Positions 7,071-16,505 of a stretch of DNA of 33,117 bases are shown here, piece by piece. The position numbers were made by a program, and so were the translations under genes. The notes under the pieces were generated by a model. It had not been told where the DNA came from. It saw only the letters and a program-made list of their open reading frames with translations, and made no database searches. Within the stretch, counting starts at the first letter, position 1, and each line of letters starts with the position of its first letter. Source of the DNA: Candidatus Paracaedibacteraceae bacterium UBA6184 (GTDB lineage Bacteria > Pseudomonadota > Alphaproteobacteria > UBA6184); the NCBI GenBank assembly GCA_002422845.1, contig DITM01000018.1, positions 1 through 33,117 on the forward strand, read 5' to 3'.

Positions 7071-8660
7071 ATGTCCGGTCGTAAAACGTGGAAAAATTTA
7101 ATAGTTTATGGAGTGTGTTTTTTAGGCACAGTCTTTATGATTCCCAATTTTTTATCAGAAGATCATCTTGCCGAACTTCCTGAGTTTCTAAGAACATCGC
7201 AAATGCGTCTTGGTTTAGACTTGCAGGGCGGGTCTTACCTTCAGCTTCAAGTCGATATGTCCAGTGCGATTCAAGATCGCTTTACTGGATACGCAGACGA
7301 AGTTCGTATTTTGCTGCGCCAGAAAAAAATCAGTTTTTCTAACCTTACAATTGTAAAGGGTGAAAGCCCGTCCGTTGTGTTTGAAGTTCTAAGCGATGAA
7401 GATGCTGCGAAGGCTGAAGCAGAGCTGAACAAGTTGCCCAATATGATTACAAACACATCAGGGAAACGCTTAACAACTCAGTTGCGCCCGCACGACTTAT
7501 TAATGTTGCGCCAATCCATTATCAGTCAATCCATCAGCATCATCAGTCGACGCGTTGATCAGCTGGGAACAACCGAACCCGAAGTCACTGCGCAAGGAAC
7601 TGATCGAATTGTTGTACAGTTACCAGGGCTAAAAGACCCAGAGCGCGTAAAAGGATTGATCAATAAAACGGCAAAACTAACCTTTCATATGGTTGAAGCT
7701 ATTGTTCCGGCGTCAGAAGTAACCTCAACATATCGACCAACCCCTGGGACAAAACTTGTTTCACCCGAAGGTGATGGCCTGGATGGAACCCCCTCATTTT
7801 ATTACTTAATACGCCAAGACGCTCGAATAACTGGTGACAATCTGATTGATGCTCAACAAAGTTACGATACGCAACACAACAGAGCAATTGTATCATTTCA
7901 ATTTGACGCACCCGGGGCTCGTAAATTTGCTGACCTTACCCGTGAAAATGTAGGAAAGCCTTTCGCAATGGTATTGGACAACAAGGTCATTAGTGCTCCC
8001 GTTATCAATGAAGAGATACCTAGCGGTCGCGGACAAATCTCTGGAAATTTTACCATTCAATCAGCAAACGATCTTGCTGTTTTGATGCGTGCCGGAGCAC
8101 TACCCGCGACACTTACTATTATGGAAGAAAAAACAATTGGTCCAAGCTTGGGGTCTGACTCTATTAAAGCTGGTCAATTTGCAACCCTTTTATCTATTGG
8201 TGCAGTGATGATTGCAATGGCATTTTTGTATGGTGTCTTTGGGCTTATTGCAGACATAGCTCTACTATTTAACACTATCCTATTGATTGCAGGTCTTTCA
8301 TTTATGGAAGCCACATTAACTCTCCCTGGTATTGCGGGTATCGCATTAACCATCGGTATGGCTGTTGATGCCAACGTGTTAATATTTGAACGTCTTCGCG
8401 AAGAATTAAAGGCAGGGAAAAAACCTCAACTAGCCTTAGCTCTTGGTTACGACAAGGCCATGGCAACGATTATTGACGCAAATATCACCACCATAATTGG
8501 AGCCTTATTATTATTCTGGTTTGGAACAGGTCCAGTACGTGGATTTGCTATCACACTATGCTTAGGTATCGGCGTGTCTATGTTTACCGCCATTATGTTA
8601 ACGCGATTGATCTCTGAAAAATGGATCGATTTTCGCAAAAATAAACCTGTCACTGTATAA
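7071..8660 (+). CDS. secD: Protein translocase subunit SecD
   Basis: Predicted 529 aa, typical of alphaproteobacterial SecD. SecDF uses the proton gradient to pull exported proteins out of the SecYEG channel on the periplasmic side. A first membrane segment at residues ~9-27 is followed by the LGLDLQGG motif (47-54) and a large periplasmic region with the SRRVDQLGTTEPEV signature, then a cluster of five membrane segments from residue ~365 (including the GMAVDANVLIFERLREEL signature of the RND-like half). It is co-directional with yajC and secF (12 nt to secF), forming the classic yajC-secD-secF order. Confidence 0.97.
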   Translation: MSGRKTWKNLIVYGVCFLGTVFMIPNFLSEDHLAELPEFLRTSQMRLGLDLQGGSYLQLQVDMSSAIQDRFTGYADEVRILLRQKKISFSNLTIVKGESPSVVFEVLSDEDAAKAEAELNKLPNMITNTSGKRLTTQLRPHDLLMLRQSIISQSISIISRRVDQLGTTEPEVTAQGTDRIVVQLPGLKDPERVKGLINKTAKLTFHMVEAIVPASEVTSTYRPTPGTKLVSPEGDGLDGTPSFYYLIRQDARITGDNLIDAQQSYDTQHNRAIVSFQFDAPGARKFADLTRENVGKPFAMVLDNKVISAPVINEEIPSGRGQISGNFTIQSANDLAVLMRAGALPATLTIMEEKTIGPSLGSDSIKAGQFATLLSIGAVMIAMAFLYGVFGLIADIALLFNTILLIAGLSFMEATLTLPGIAGIALTIGMAVDANVLIFERLREELKAGKKPQLALALGYDKAMATIIDANITTIIGALLLFWFGTGPVRGFAITLCLGIGVSMFTAIMLTRLISEKWIDFRKNKPVTV

Positions 8661-8672
8661 AGGGGTCTCACC

Positions 8673-9605
8673 ATGGGCATTAGATTAGTTCCTGAAAATA
8701 TTAATATCGACTTTATTGGAAAACGATTTGTATTCTTCGGAATTTCCACGCTTGTTTTAGTCGCTGCCTTAGTCATGGGGTTAAGCCGTGGTATTAATTG
8801 GGGTATCGACTTCAAAGGTGGATTCATGATCAACATGCGAATGTCCGACGGCATGACGATTCACTCATTGCGTGAGAAATTTTCAGAATTAAAATTGGGC
8901 GACGTCTCCTTTAAAGAGGTCGGCAGTGCAAACGATGTAATGGTGATTGTTGAAAAACAACCTGGCGATGAAAATGCACAAATGGCAGCCCTCACCCGTA
9001 TTAAAGAAACATTGGGCGCTGGGGTAGAATACCGAAGCATTGATACAGTGGGTCCAAAAGCCAGCGAAGAACTCCTTAGCAATGGCGTGATCGCTGTTGT
9101 CTTATGTTTGATAGCAATGCTGTTGTATGTTGCAGTTCGTTTTCAGTGGCGTTTTGGGGTGTGCGCTATTTTTTCGTTGATTCACGATGCATTTTACGTA
9201 GTTGGGTTTTATGTGTTTACAAACTTAGAATTTAACATGCCGGCAATTTTAGCGATCCTAATTACAATCGGCTATTCGATTAACGATACCGTTGTGATCT
9301 ACGACCGTATCCGCGAAAACTTAGCCAAGTATAAAAAGATGGAAATCCCTGAACTTATTAATCGCAGCATGAATGAAACATTGTCTCGCACAACGATCAC
9401 GTCCGGCACAACGGTTCTTTCAGTTTTATTCTTGTACTTATTCGGCGGAGAAGTAATCGCAACTTACAGCCTTCCAATTTTAATAGGTATCATTGTTGGT
9501 ACGTTTTCATCAATCTGTTTATCGGGCCCACTATTAGTATACTTTGATATTCGAGCCTTGCCAAAAGAAGTAGATGGATTTAAGCCAAGTATTAATGAAA
9601 ACTAA
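8673..9605 (+). CDS. secF: Protein translocase subunit SecF
   Basis: Predicted 310 aa. The inner-membrane partner of SecD, it has an N-terminal membrane segment (residues ~20-38), the conserved GIDFKGG motif (44-50), a short periplasmic domain and five C-terminal membrane segments including the IGYSINDTVVIYDRIREN signature. GGGG in AAGGGGTCTC lies about 9 nt before the ATG. The stop is followed after one base by the likely prmA ATG, so the two are probably translated in succession. Confidence 0.97.
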   Translation: MGIRLVPENINIDFIGKRFVFFGISTLVLVAALVMGLSRGINWGIDFKGGFMINMRMSDGMTIHSLREKFSELKLGDVSFKEVGSANDVMVIVEKQPGDENAQMAALTRIKETLGAGVEYRSIDTVGPKASEELLSNGVIAVVLCLIAMLLYVAVRFQWRFGVCAIFSLIHDAFYVVGFYVFTNLEFNMPAILAILITIGYSINDTVVIYDRIRENLAKYKKMEIPELINRSMNETLSRTTITSGTTVLSVLFLYLFGGEVIATYSLPILIGIIVGTFSSICLSGPLLVYFDIRALPKEVDGFKPSINEN

Positions 9606-9606
9606 C

Positions 9607-10488
9607 ATGGTATCTATTGTAAAATTTAACGCCAAGGTTGGCTCTGAATCAGACGCTATATTTGTAACTGATATTCTATCCCAAGCAACCTTGGCTAACT
9701 CATGGTGGCAAGACAAAGAGTCCAGATCTTGGATCATAGAAGTGTTGTTTGAACGTGAAAATTTGATTCAAGTATCCAATCTTATTGGCAGCTTTAATGA
9801 AGCGTTCAACATTGCTATTACTGACCCTGAAATCGTTGATCTGGAACAGCGTGACTGGTTGCGTGAAAATCAAGAATCATTCCCCCCTTTAGAAATAGGA
9901 CAATTCTATATCTATGGGTCTCATATCGCCGACCCAACACCAGGTCAATTATTACCTTTAATAATTGATGCTGCAACAGCGTTTGGATCTGGGAATCATG
10001 GCTCTACGCGCGGCTGCTTATTAGCTTTATCGCAACTGAAATCAGACACCTATACTCCTGGCTCAATTCTAGACATGGGCTGTGGTTCGGGCGTTTTAGC
10101 TATGGCTGCCGCAAAACTATGGTCTGAGGCTGAAATTATCGCCTCTGATATTGACCCCGAATGCGTACGTGTAACTATTGAAAACTGCGAGCTTAATGAT
10201 GTTACACACATTGATGTTTTAGGTGGCAATGGCTTTCAAAATGAAGTCATTTTATCGCGAAAACCCTTTAATTTAATTATTGCCAACATCTTGGCCACAG
10301 TTTTATGTGATATTGTTGCTGATATTAAAAATGCCCTGTCCAAAGATGGCGCTGTCATTTTATCTGGGATCCTAGATACTCAAAAAGAGATGGTGACAGA
10401 TGCTTACGCTCAACATGGCCTGACTCTTGATAATTTCATTCAAATTGACGAATGGGTTACTTTGATAATGAAAAGTAACGATTTGTAA
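9607..10488 (+). CDS. prmA: Ribosomal protein L11 methyltransferase
   Basis: Predicted 293-294 aa from the ATG at 9607, one base after the secF stop; in-frame ATGs at 9595 and 9574 lie inside secF and neither has a better ribosome site. PrmA trimethylates L11 using SAM. The short N-terminal substrate-recognition region (residues 1-90) is followed by the PrmA signature DAATAFGSGNHGSTRGCL (~121-138), the SAM-binding SILDMGCGSGVL (153-164) and the catalytic-loop segment IIANILA (~224-230). Its position behind secF is not a functional link I recognise; it probably shares the yajC transcript. Confidence 0.92.
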   Translation: MVSIVKFNAKVGSESDAIFVTDILSQATLANSWWQDKESRSWIIEVLFERENLIQVSNLIGSFNEAFNIAITDPEIVDLEQRDWLRENQESFPPLEIGQFYIYGSHIADPTPGQLLPLIIDAATAFGSGNHGSTRGCLLALSQLKSDTYTPGSILDMGCGSGVLAMAAAKLWSEAEIIASDIDPECVRVTIENCELNDVTHIDVLGGNGFQNEVILSRKPFNLIIANILATVLCDIVADIKNALSKDGAVILSGILDTQKEMVTDAYAQHGLTLDNFIQIDEWVTLIMKSNDL

Positions 10489-10535
10489 AGAACTTGTTGA
10501 TAGCCTTAAAAGATAAGGTGTTTTATAGTATCGAT

Positions 10536-11489
10536 ATGTTTGGCCCCATCAGTTCAGTTTATTATGAGAGAATTAATCAAGGAGACTTGCAAGAAGATCC
10601 TCCTCAAAGCCTTCTTTTAAGTAAACTGGATCATTTATATGAACAGCTTCACAAACCTTTTTGGTATCAATATTTTCATTCTGAGAAAAAAAGCCTTTAT
10701 ATTGTAGGCGACGTTGGTCGCGGTAAAACATATTTGATGGATCTGTTTTATGATCGGGCAACGATTTCAAAACAACGACTGCATTATCATATTTTTATTA
10801 AAACTATTCACGACAGTTTGCTAAAGTATCAAAAACCCCCCTGGGAATCTTTGGGTAAAGAGTTTTATAAAAAGGGAGCGCTGCTGTGTCTTGATGAGTT
10901 TCAACTCAACGACATGGGCGATCTGATGATTCTATTTCAATTCTTTAAGCATTTTTTTTCGCTTGGTGGAATCTTAATAACAACATCCAATCGTCAGCCC
11001 GATGAATTTCATCTGCCAAACGATTTACGCTGCCGTCAGTTTCTAAAATTCCTATTGCAACATTTAGAAATTTTTTCTTTAGAAAAAGGCCCTGACTATC
11101 GTCTAAAGGGCAAAGAAACATGCCGCAGAGTATTTGTAGACAAACGAGTAGTTTCCGTTGCTAACTTTTTCCAACGCAGCGCACAAAAAGATTTGAAAGA
11201 ATGTACATATAGCTTTCATACGTTATGCGAAACCCCTGTAGGTGTGGCATATTACGATTCAATACTCAAAGAATGCGGATCAATAATTATTACAGATTTT
11301 AAGCAGCTGAACGATGCCCAAGAAAACAGTCTTATTCGATTCATGCAGTTGATCGATTTATTATATGAAACTAAAACTAGCCTCTTTATGTATACAGACT
11401 TTCTTTTAAAAGATATTTATATTGGCTCCAAATATAAAGAGCCCTTTCGGCGAACCTTATCTCGACTCTATGAAATAACGTCTCGGTAA
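10536..11489 (+). CDS. zapE: AFG1/ZapE-family ATPase
   Basis: Predicted 317 aa from ATG 10536 (MFGPISSVYYERINQGDLQ), which matches how family members start (GPxxxxY...G.L..DP.Q); a TTG at 10494 would add 14 unmatched residues. The Walker A motif is GDVGRGKT (~58-65), with Walker B LLCLDEFQLND and the TSNRQPDEF sensor region, all typical of AFG1/LACE1/ZapE. These ATPases in bacteria (ZapE, division-associated) and mitochondria (Afg1, turnover of respiratory subunits) act on membrane or division proteins. It follows prmA without a visible promoter. Several family positions in the C-terminal third are less conserved here. Confidence 0.9.
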   Translation: MFGPISSVYYERINQGDLQEDPPQSLLLSKLDHLYEQLHKPFWYQYFHSEKKSLYIVGDVGRGKTYLMDLFYDRATISKQRLHYHIFIKTIHDSLLKYQKPPWESLGKEFYKKGALLCLDEFQLNDMGDLMILFQFFKHFFSLGGILITTSNRQPDEFHLPNDLRCRQFLKFLLQHLEIFSLEKGPDYRLKGKETCRRVFVDKRVVSVANFFQRSAQKDLKECTYSFHTLCETPVGVAYYDSILKECGSIIITDFKQLNDAQENSLIRFMQLIDLLYETKTSLFMYTDFLLKDIYIGSKYKEPFRRTLSRLYEITSR

Positions 11490-11501
11490 TTTTTTCCCTT
11501 A

Positions 11502-11517
11502 TTAACTGTTTGTTTAA
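11502..11517 (+). promoter_or_regulatory. CtrA-like double half-site upstream of fliF
   Basis: Two TTAA half-sites (11502-11505 and 11514-11517) are spaced by 8 nt, one more than the usual TTAA-N7-TTAA of alphaproteobacterial CtrA. It lies about 47 nt before the fliF start. CtrA often controls early flagellar operons; the spacing mismatch makes this weak. Confidence 0.2.
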
Positions 11518-11525
11518 TCATTATG

Positions 11526-11538
11526 GGTAAACTTTACC
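11526..11538 (+). promoter_or_regulatory. Perfect palindrome GGTAAA-C-TTTACC upstream of fliF
   Basis: A perfect 6-bp inverted repeat around one base, 25 nt before the fliF TTG. It could be an operator; no sigma54 -24/-12 element (GG...GC) is visible in the gap. Confidence 0.3.
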
Positions 11539-11563
11539 TAGTGTTAGTTGTTTGGGTGTTTAA

Positions 11564-13165
11564 TTGGATACTATTTTAGAAGCAATACGACGAATGGGGA
11601 AAACCCGAGTACTATTTACGGCAACGTTTAGCGTCATACTTCTCGTCATTCTTGTATTTTTCTTTTCAAAATTGTCCACTTCTTCTATGGTTTTATTATA
11701 TAACAATATTGATCCAAAGGCCGCGGGAGAAATCATAACAAAACTTGAAGGTCAAGGGGTCTCGTATGAATTAAGAGGAGATGGTAGCCAAATCCTGGTC
11801 TCTTCTACAGACGCACCTAGATTGCGCATGCTTTTTGCTATTGAAGGTCTTCCTGGAAGCGATGGCGTGGGTTATGAGATATTCGACAAAGGTGATTCTC
11901 TTAGCACCACTGCCTTCACTCAAGATATTAATTATATTCGCGCGCTAGAGGGCGAGCTTGGAAAATCCATAGCCTCTTTAAATTCTGTCGCTGCCGTCCG
12001 AGTGCATTTAGTTATTCCAAAGCGAGAACCCTTTCAACGCGAACAAAAAGTTCCGACGGCATCCGTTGTTATTAAAGTAAAAGGATCAAACACCCTATCT
12101 CCGCAAAACATTCAAGCAATACAACAGCTGATAGCGGCAGCTGTTCCAGGGTTAGACGCATCAAGAGTTGCCATTATTGATAACAACGGAAGACTGCTGG
12201 CGAAAAGCACAGATAGCGCTGATTCGCAAGAAACAAACAATGGCATTAATAATCATCGCGTTTTATTAGAAGAAAAGCTATCTCATACTATTGAATCTTT
12301 GGTCGAAAGAACCGTTGGCTATGGTAAGGTCCGCGCTCAAGTTGCTGTTGATCTAGATTTAGATCGAGTCACGGAAAGCTCTGAGTTATACGATCCTGCA
12401 ACTCAAGTGGTTCGATCTTCGCAGACTGTTAATGACATCAGCCAAGAGGCTCAAACCGAGAATCAGCCCATTACTGTTAAAAATGCAGTTCCAAGCCCTC
12501 AGGGTTCGGCAAAAGCAGGAGCAGCCCCTCCGGCTGCCCAAAATAAATCAACGCGGAATCAGGAAATCATTAACTATGAGATTTCAAAAACAGTGCGTCA
12601 ATATGTAAAAGAAAGTGGCGAGATTAAACGTTTAAGCATCGCAGTGATGGTAGATGGGATTCGCACCCAGTCCGGCAAAGAAGAAAAATATGAACCCAGA
12701 TCCGCAGAAGAGCTTGAAAACATCAAAACAATTGTAAAATCAGCAGTTGGTTTTCAAGCTACTCGCGGAGATGAAATACAAGTGGTGCACATGCCTTTCG
12801 CTATAGAGTCGCCCGAAGCATTATCTTCTTATGATTGGTTATTTGGGTTTACAAAAAATGATCTTTTTAGATTGTTAGAAATTCTAGCATTTCTAAGCGT
12901 TGGGTTGTTCTTAATATTCAGCATAATTAAACCCTTCTTTAAAAATCTAATGCTGATAATGCAATCTATCAAGCCTTCTTTGCGACAAAAAGAGCTTGAC
13001 CCCGAAATAATAGCGGAACAAAAACGCAAACCACCGGAGGCGATTCAGTTAAAAAACGTCTCTGGATTAGTACAGTCAGACACAGTTAATACCATTCACT
13101 CTTTGCTTGAAGACTACCCAAAACAAGCAGCAAAAGTTGTGAATTCTTGGTTGAATGAGGGATAA
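11564..13165 (+). CDS. fliF: Flagellar MS-ring protein FliF
   Basis: Predicted 533 aa starting at TTG 11564 (MDTILEAIRRMG, which fits the family N-terminus; no in-frame upstream ATG is visible; GGGTG lies ~6 nt ahead). FliF builds the basal-body MS ring in the inner membrane. Membrane segments are at residues ~15-37 and ~430-455. Between them lie the ring-building motifs (LLYNNIDPKAAGEII, GDGSQILV and DINYIRALEGELGKSI) and a Gln/Pro/Ala-rich insert (~residues 305-330). The C-terminus (TIHSLLEDYPKQAAKVVNSW) is the FliG-binding tail. It is the first gene of the flagellar operon. Its stop overlaps sequence just before fliG. Confidence 0.95.
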   Translation: MDTILEAIRRMGKTRVLFTATFSVILLVILVFFFSKLSTSSMVLLYNNIDPKAAGEIITKLEGQGVSYELRGDGSQILVSSTDAPRLRMLFAIEGLPGSDGVGYEIFDKGDSLSTTAFTQDINYIRALEGELGKSIASLNSVAAVRVHLVIPKREPFQREQKVPTASVVIKVKGSNTLSPQNIQAIQQLIAAAVPGLDASRVAIIDNNGRLLAKSTDSADSQETNNGINNHRVLLEEKLSHTIESLVERTVGYGKVRAQVAVDLDLDRVTESSELYDPATQVVRSSQTVNDISQEAQTENQPITVKNAVPSPQGSAKAGAAPPAAQNKSTRNQEIINYEISKTVRQYVKESGEIKRLSIAVMVDGIRTQSGKEEKYEPRSAEELENIKTIVKSAVGFQATRGDEIQVVHMPFAIESPEALSSYDWLFGFTKNDLFRLLEILAFLSVGLFLIFSIIKPFFKNLMLIMQSIKPSLRQKELDPEIIAEQKRKPPEAIQLKNVSGLVQSDTVNTIHSLLEDYPKQAAKVVNSWLNEG

Positions 13166-13166
13166 T

Positions 13167-14192
13167 ATGGCACAAGAAAACATAATTCAAGTTTTAAAAG
13201 GTCCTCAAAAAGCAGCCGCATTTATGCTTTCTTTAGAAGAAGATAAAGTTGCAAAGATCATTTCTTTTTTAGATCCCGAAGAGCTACAAAATCTTTCTAG
13301 AGAAATGGCAAACTTAGGGGTGATTGAATCTAAAACAATTGAAAACATTTATCTTGATTTTCAGAAAAACGTTTCCTCCGGAACAGGATCGGTTGTAGGT
13401 AGCGTTGAGAAAACAGAAAAATTATTATCGCAAATCCTTCCTCCGGATAAAGTGGCCGCCATTATGGCAGACATTGTTGGCCCTATTGGTAAAAATTTAT
13501 GGGAAAAATTAGAGTCGGTCGATAATGATTTTTTAGTTACCTTCTTGCAAACCGAACATCCACAAACTATAGCTGTAATTTTAACAAAGATTAGCCCTAG
13601 TAAAGCTGCGGCTATCTTTAAACTTCTTCCAAAACCCTTATCACAAGACGTCATGGTTCGCGTATTAAAGTTAGACATGGTTTCAAAAGAAGTTCTCAAT
13701 GACCTAGAAAAAACATTGCGCTCTCAATTTATAAACAATGTTTCTAAAACAAACAAACGAGACGCACATCAAGTTGTGGCGGACATTTTTAACTTATTTG
13801 ATCGCGAATCCGAAGAAAAGTTCAGAGTTTTTTTGGAACAAGCTCTGCCCGAAGATGCTGAACGCGTAAAGGAGTTAATGTTTACATTTGAAGATATGGC
13901 CCGCATTGATGACAAAGGGATTCAGGAGGTTATTCGCGTAGTCGATAAAACAAAGCTAGCACTTTCTCTAAAGGGGGCCTCGAGAGCTATTAAAGATTTA
14001 TTCTTTAAGAACATGTCAGAGCGCGCGGGAAACCTTCTAAAGGAAGAGGTTGAATCTTTAGGTCGGATAAGATTGAAAGAGGTTGACGATGCTCAAAGCG
14101 CAGTAATTTCTCAAATAAAAGAACTGATTGAAAAAGAAATTATTACTGCACGCATCATCTCTGATCAAGAAGATGAAAAGTATGTAGATTAG
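13167..14192 (+). CDS. fliG: Flagellar motor switch protein FliG
   Basis: Predicted 341 aa, starting at ATG 13167 two bases after the fliF TAA, with GAGG 7 nt ahead (the longer start at 13155 would overlap fliF and lacks a site). FliG transmits torque from the stators to the rotor. Visible features are the N-terminal LKGPQKAAAFMLSL domain that packs on FliF, the middle LQTEHPQTIAVILTKI signature (EHPQ motif of FliG-M), and a C-terminal charged torque helix region (FEDMARIDDKGIQEVIRVVDK). It has normal length for the family. Confidence 0.96.
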   Translation: MAQENIIQVLKGPQKAAAFMLSLEEDKVAKIISFLDPEELQNLSREMANLGVIESKTIENIYLDFQKNVSSGTGSVVGSVEKTEKLLSQILPPDKVAAIMADIVGPIGKNLWEKLESVDNDFLVTFLQTEHPQTIAVILTKISPSKAAAIFKLLPKPLSQDVMVRVLKLDMVSKEVLNDLEKTLRSQFINNVSKTNKRDAHQVVADIFNLFDRESEEKFRVFLEQALPEDAERVKELMFTFEDMARIDDKGIQEVIRVVDKTKLALSLKGASRAIKDLFFKNMSERAGNLLKEEVESLGRIRLKEVDDAQSAVISQIKELIEKEIITARIISDQEDEKYVD

Positions 14193-14203
14193 GAGATACA
14201 TTA

Positions 14204-14821
14204 ATGAGCAGCATGACCCAATTAAAGAACATCTTTGATAGCAACTTAAGAAATGGCAAAACGCACATACTCACTGAGGAGCAATTTAACAAAGCAAAGG
14301 AAGAGTCCTATGCCGCTGGGCTCCAAATGGGGAAAAATGATGCAATTCTTGAGGCAACACATCGCCAAGAAACACTACAACGAGAGCTCCTATACAATCT
14401 ACAACTATCGGTAGAAAAATCTATGGAAGAGCAAAATGCGCTGCACGCAAAAATATGTAATTTAATTCTAAGCTTAGCCCTTGCCCTTTTTAGAAAAACT
14501 TTTCCCGCCTGTGCTGCGCAGGCAGGAGAGGAAGAGGTAATCTCTTTTATAAAATCTCAGATTGCTCAATTAAAAGATTTGCCAGAGCTTCTGATTACTG
14601 TTCACCCAGAAAGGTTAGAGAACATTGAAAACTCTTGTCAGCAAATAAAATCTCAACTTTCATTAAAGTTTCAAATTTCTGTTAAATCGTCTTTAGAGTT
14701 TGAGCTCACAGACTGTTTGATTGCTTGGGAAAGCGGCTATGTAGAAAAGCGACTTAACAACATTATTAGCGATCTATCGTCACTTCTGTTTGACGTAAAA
14801 AATGAACCAACACCTGAATAG
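14204..14821 (+). CDS. fliH: Flagellar assembly protein FliH-like (FlbE-type)
   Basis: Predicted 205 aa. The position between fliG and fliN and the architecture fit FliH, the stator of the export ATPase. The N-terminus is short (EEQFNKAKEESYAAGLQMGKNDAILEATHRQ), with the alanine/glycine spacing of the FliH coiled coil, followed by a helical body and a C-terminal alpha/beta domain ending near CLIAWESGYVEKRL. Sequence similarity is weak, as is usual for this family, so the assignment rests on context plus architecture. In Caulobacter the equivalent slot is flbE. Confidence 0.8.
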   Translation: MSSMTQLKNIFDSNLRNGKTHILTEEQFNKAKEESYAAGLQMGKNDAILEATHRQETLQRELLYNLQLSVEKSMEEQNALHAKICNLILSLALALFRKTFPACAAQAGEEEVISFIKSQIAQLKDLPELLITVHPERLENIENSCQQIKSQLSLKFQISVKSSLEFELTDCLIAWESGYVEKRLNNIISDLSSLLFDVKNEPTPE

Positions 14822-14829
14822 GAAAAAAA

Positions 14830-15162
14830 ATGGAAGAAAAAAATACCCCCATAGAAAACACTATAAGCTCTGCAACAAAAAAAGAAGGGCTCACCTCGAC
14901 ACAAAATGAGATTGAAGCTGGTCGCCCCATAGAAGCAGTTTACGATGTCCCGGTAGTGGTTTCTGCTGTTTTGGGATCTGCCAAAATGTCCGTCAGCGAT
15001 TTACTAAAATTAACCCGCGGGTCAATTGTTGAATTAGAGCGTCGCATCGGAGACCCGGTTGATATTTATGTAAACAATCGATTGATCGCAAAAGGCGAGG
15101 TTGTCTCGGTTGATGATAAACTAGCCATCACAATGACTGAAGTAATAAAAATTTTAAAGTAG
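14830..15162 (+). CDS. fliN: Flagellar motor switch protein FliN
   Basis: Predicted 110 aa. The N-terminal 35 residues are polar and Thr/Glu-rich; the SpoA/FliN core follows: YDVPVVVSAVLGSAKMSVSDLL, then LTRGSIVELERRIGDPVDIYVN and GEVVSVDDKLAITMTEVI. FliN forms the lower C ring with FliG and FliM and contacts the FliH export stator. It sits 8 nt after fliH; FliM is not in this window. The A-rich spacer has a weak ribosome site. Confidence 0.95.
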   Translation: MEEKNTPIENTISSATKKEGLTSTQNEIEAGRPIEAVYDVPVVVSAVLGSAKMSVSDLLKLTRGSIVELERRIGDPVDIYVNNRLIAKGEVVSVDDKLAITMTEVIKILK

Positions 15163-15171
15163 GGTAAAAAA

Positions 15172-16500
15172 ATGCGCTTATTAATTATTGGAAAAATGAG
15201 TAGCGACTTAATCGAAGCAAGTAAAATAGCCATGAAAAAGGGTGCAAAGGTTGGACATGCGGACAGCATAGACTCTGCTTTGATTGCTTTGCGCGCAGGC
15301 AAAGGAGCTGATCTCATTATGATGGATGTAAATATGCCTATCGATAAAATGATTCAAGCCTTAAAAGCAGAGCGTTTTAATGTACCCCTCGTTGGATGTG
15401 GAGTGAGTGAAAACAACCAAGAAAAGGCCGCTCAAGCTATTCGTCATGGGGCAAATGAGTATATCCCCCTACCACCTGATGCAGAATTAATCGCCGCTGT
15501 TTTAGAGGCTGTCTGCGATGATAACCAGGCGTTAATGTATAAAGATCCCGCAATGGAAGATGTAATTCGTATGGCGCAGCAAGTCTCTACCAGTGATGCC
15601 AGTGTTTTAATTACAGGCGAATCTGGAACCGGTAAAGAGGTCATTTCTCGCTTAATCCATAAATCTAGCAATCGCTCAAAAGAAAATTTTATCAGCGTAA
15701 ACTGCGCTGCTATTCCAGAAAACTTATTGGAGTCTGAACTTTTTGGTCATGAAAAAGGAGCCTTTACAGGCGCCGTAGCAAAACGCATAGGTAAATTTGA
15801 AGAGGCTAATGGTGGCACTCTATTGCTTGATGAAATTAGTGAAATGCACCTACATTTACAAGCTAAACTATTGCGCGCCATTCAAGAGCGGGTCATTGAT
15901 CCAGTGGGAGCCTCCAAGCCTGTAAAAGTAAATATTCGTATTCTTGCAACCAGTAACCGTGATCTATGGCAATATGTAAAAGAAGGAAAGTTTCGCGAAG
16001 ATTTATATTTTCGCCTTAATGTCATTAATATTGAAATGCCCCCTCTACGAAATCGCCCCCAAGATATTGCATTTTTAGCGGGTCATTTTATTGAAAAATA
16101 TGCAAAAGTTAATGGAGTTCCTGTTCGCCCTCTTTCTGAAGAGGCCTTGAAACAAATGCAGTCACACAGCTGGCCCGGGAATGTTCGCGAACTTGAAAAC
16201 ACAATGCATCGCGCTGTATTAATGGCAGCCGGCTTGGAAATTACGCCAACCGTTGTTTTTCCGAAGGGGATAAAGTCTTTACATCCACACAGTACAAAGC
16301 ATGCCCCTATTATTGTTCCGGTAACAACTTTGGTGGGTCAGACGGTTGCAGAAGTAGAAAAAACTCTAATTATGGGAACCCTAGAGCACTGTTTGGGAAA
16401 TCGAACACATGCTGCTAATATTTTGGGCATATCGCTTAGAACACTAAGAAACAAGCTTAATCTTTATAAATCTGAACATAATATTCATATTGGAGATTAA
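15172..16500 (+). CDS. flbD: Sigma54-dependent flagellar transcription activator FlbD
   Basis: Predicted 442 aa. Domains in order: degenerate receiver (residues 1-120) that keeps Asp52 in MMDVNMP but lacks the N-terminal acidic pair (IIGKMSS) and the conserved receiver Lys (IPLPPD); AAA+ domain with Walker A GESGTGKE (149-156), the sigma54-contact loop GAFTGA (196-201) and Walker B TLLLDE (216-221); and a C-terminal Fis-type helix-turn-helix (THAANILGISLRTLRNKL). The receiver start (MRLLIIGK) and PLPPDAELIAAVLEAV match Caulobacter FlbD, which is not phosphorylated by a classical kinase route. FlbD activates late flagellar genes. AGGG lies about 7 nt before the ATG. Confidence 0.94.
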   Translation: MRLLIIGKMSSDLIEASKIAMKKGAKVGHADSIDSALIALRAGKGADLIMMDVNMPIDKMIQALKAERFNVPLVGCGVSENNQEKAAQAIRHGANEYIPLPPDAELIAAVLEAVCDDNQALMYKDPAMEDVIRMAQQVSTSDASVLITGESGTGKEVISRLIHKSSNRSKENFISVNCAAIPENLLESELFGHEKGAFTGAVAKRIGKFEEANGGTLLLDEISEMHLHLQAKLLRAIQERVIDPVGASKPVKVNIRILATSNRDLWQYVKEGKFREDLYFRLNVINIEMPPLRNRPQDIAFLAGHFIEKYAKVNGVPVRPLSEEALKQMQSHSWPGNVRELENTMHRAVLMAAGLEITPTVVFPKGIKSLHPHSTKHAPIIVPVTTLVGQTVAEVEKTLIMGTLEHCLGNRTHAANILGISLRTLRNKLNLYKSEHNIHIGD

Positions 16501-16505
16501 ACTTT

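Noticed and set aside
9574..9607. Longer prmA starts at ATG 9574 or 9595
   Set aside because: Both lie inside secF coding and lack a better ribosome site; the added residues do not match the PrmA N-terminus.
10494..10535. TTG start for zapE
   Set aside because: It adds 14 residues not typical of the family; ATG 10536 gives the expected start.
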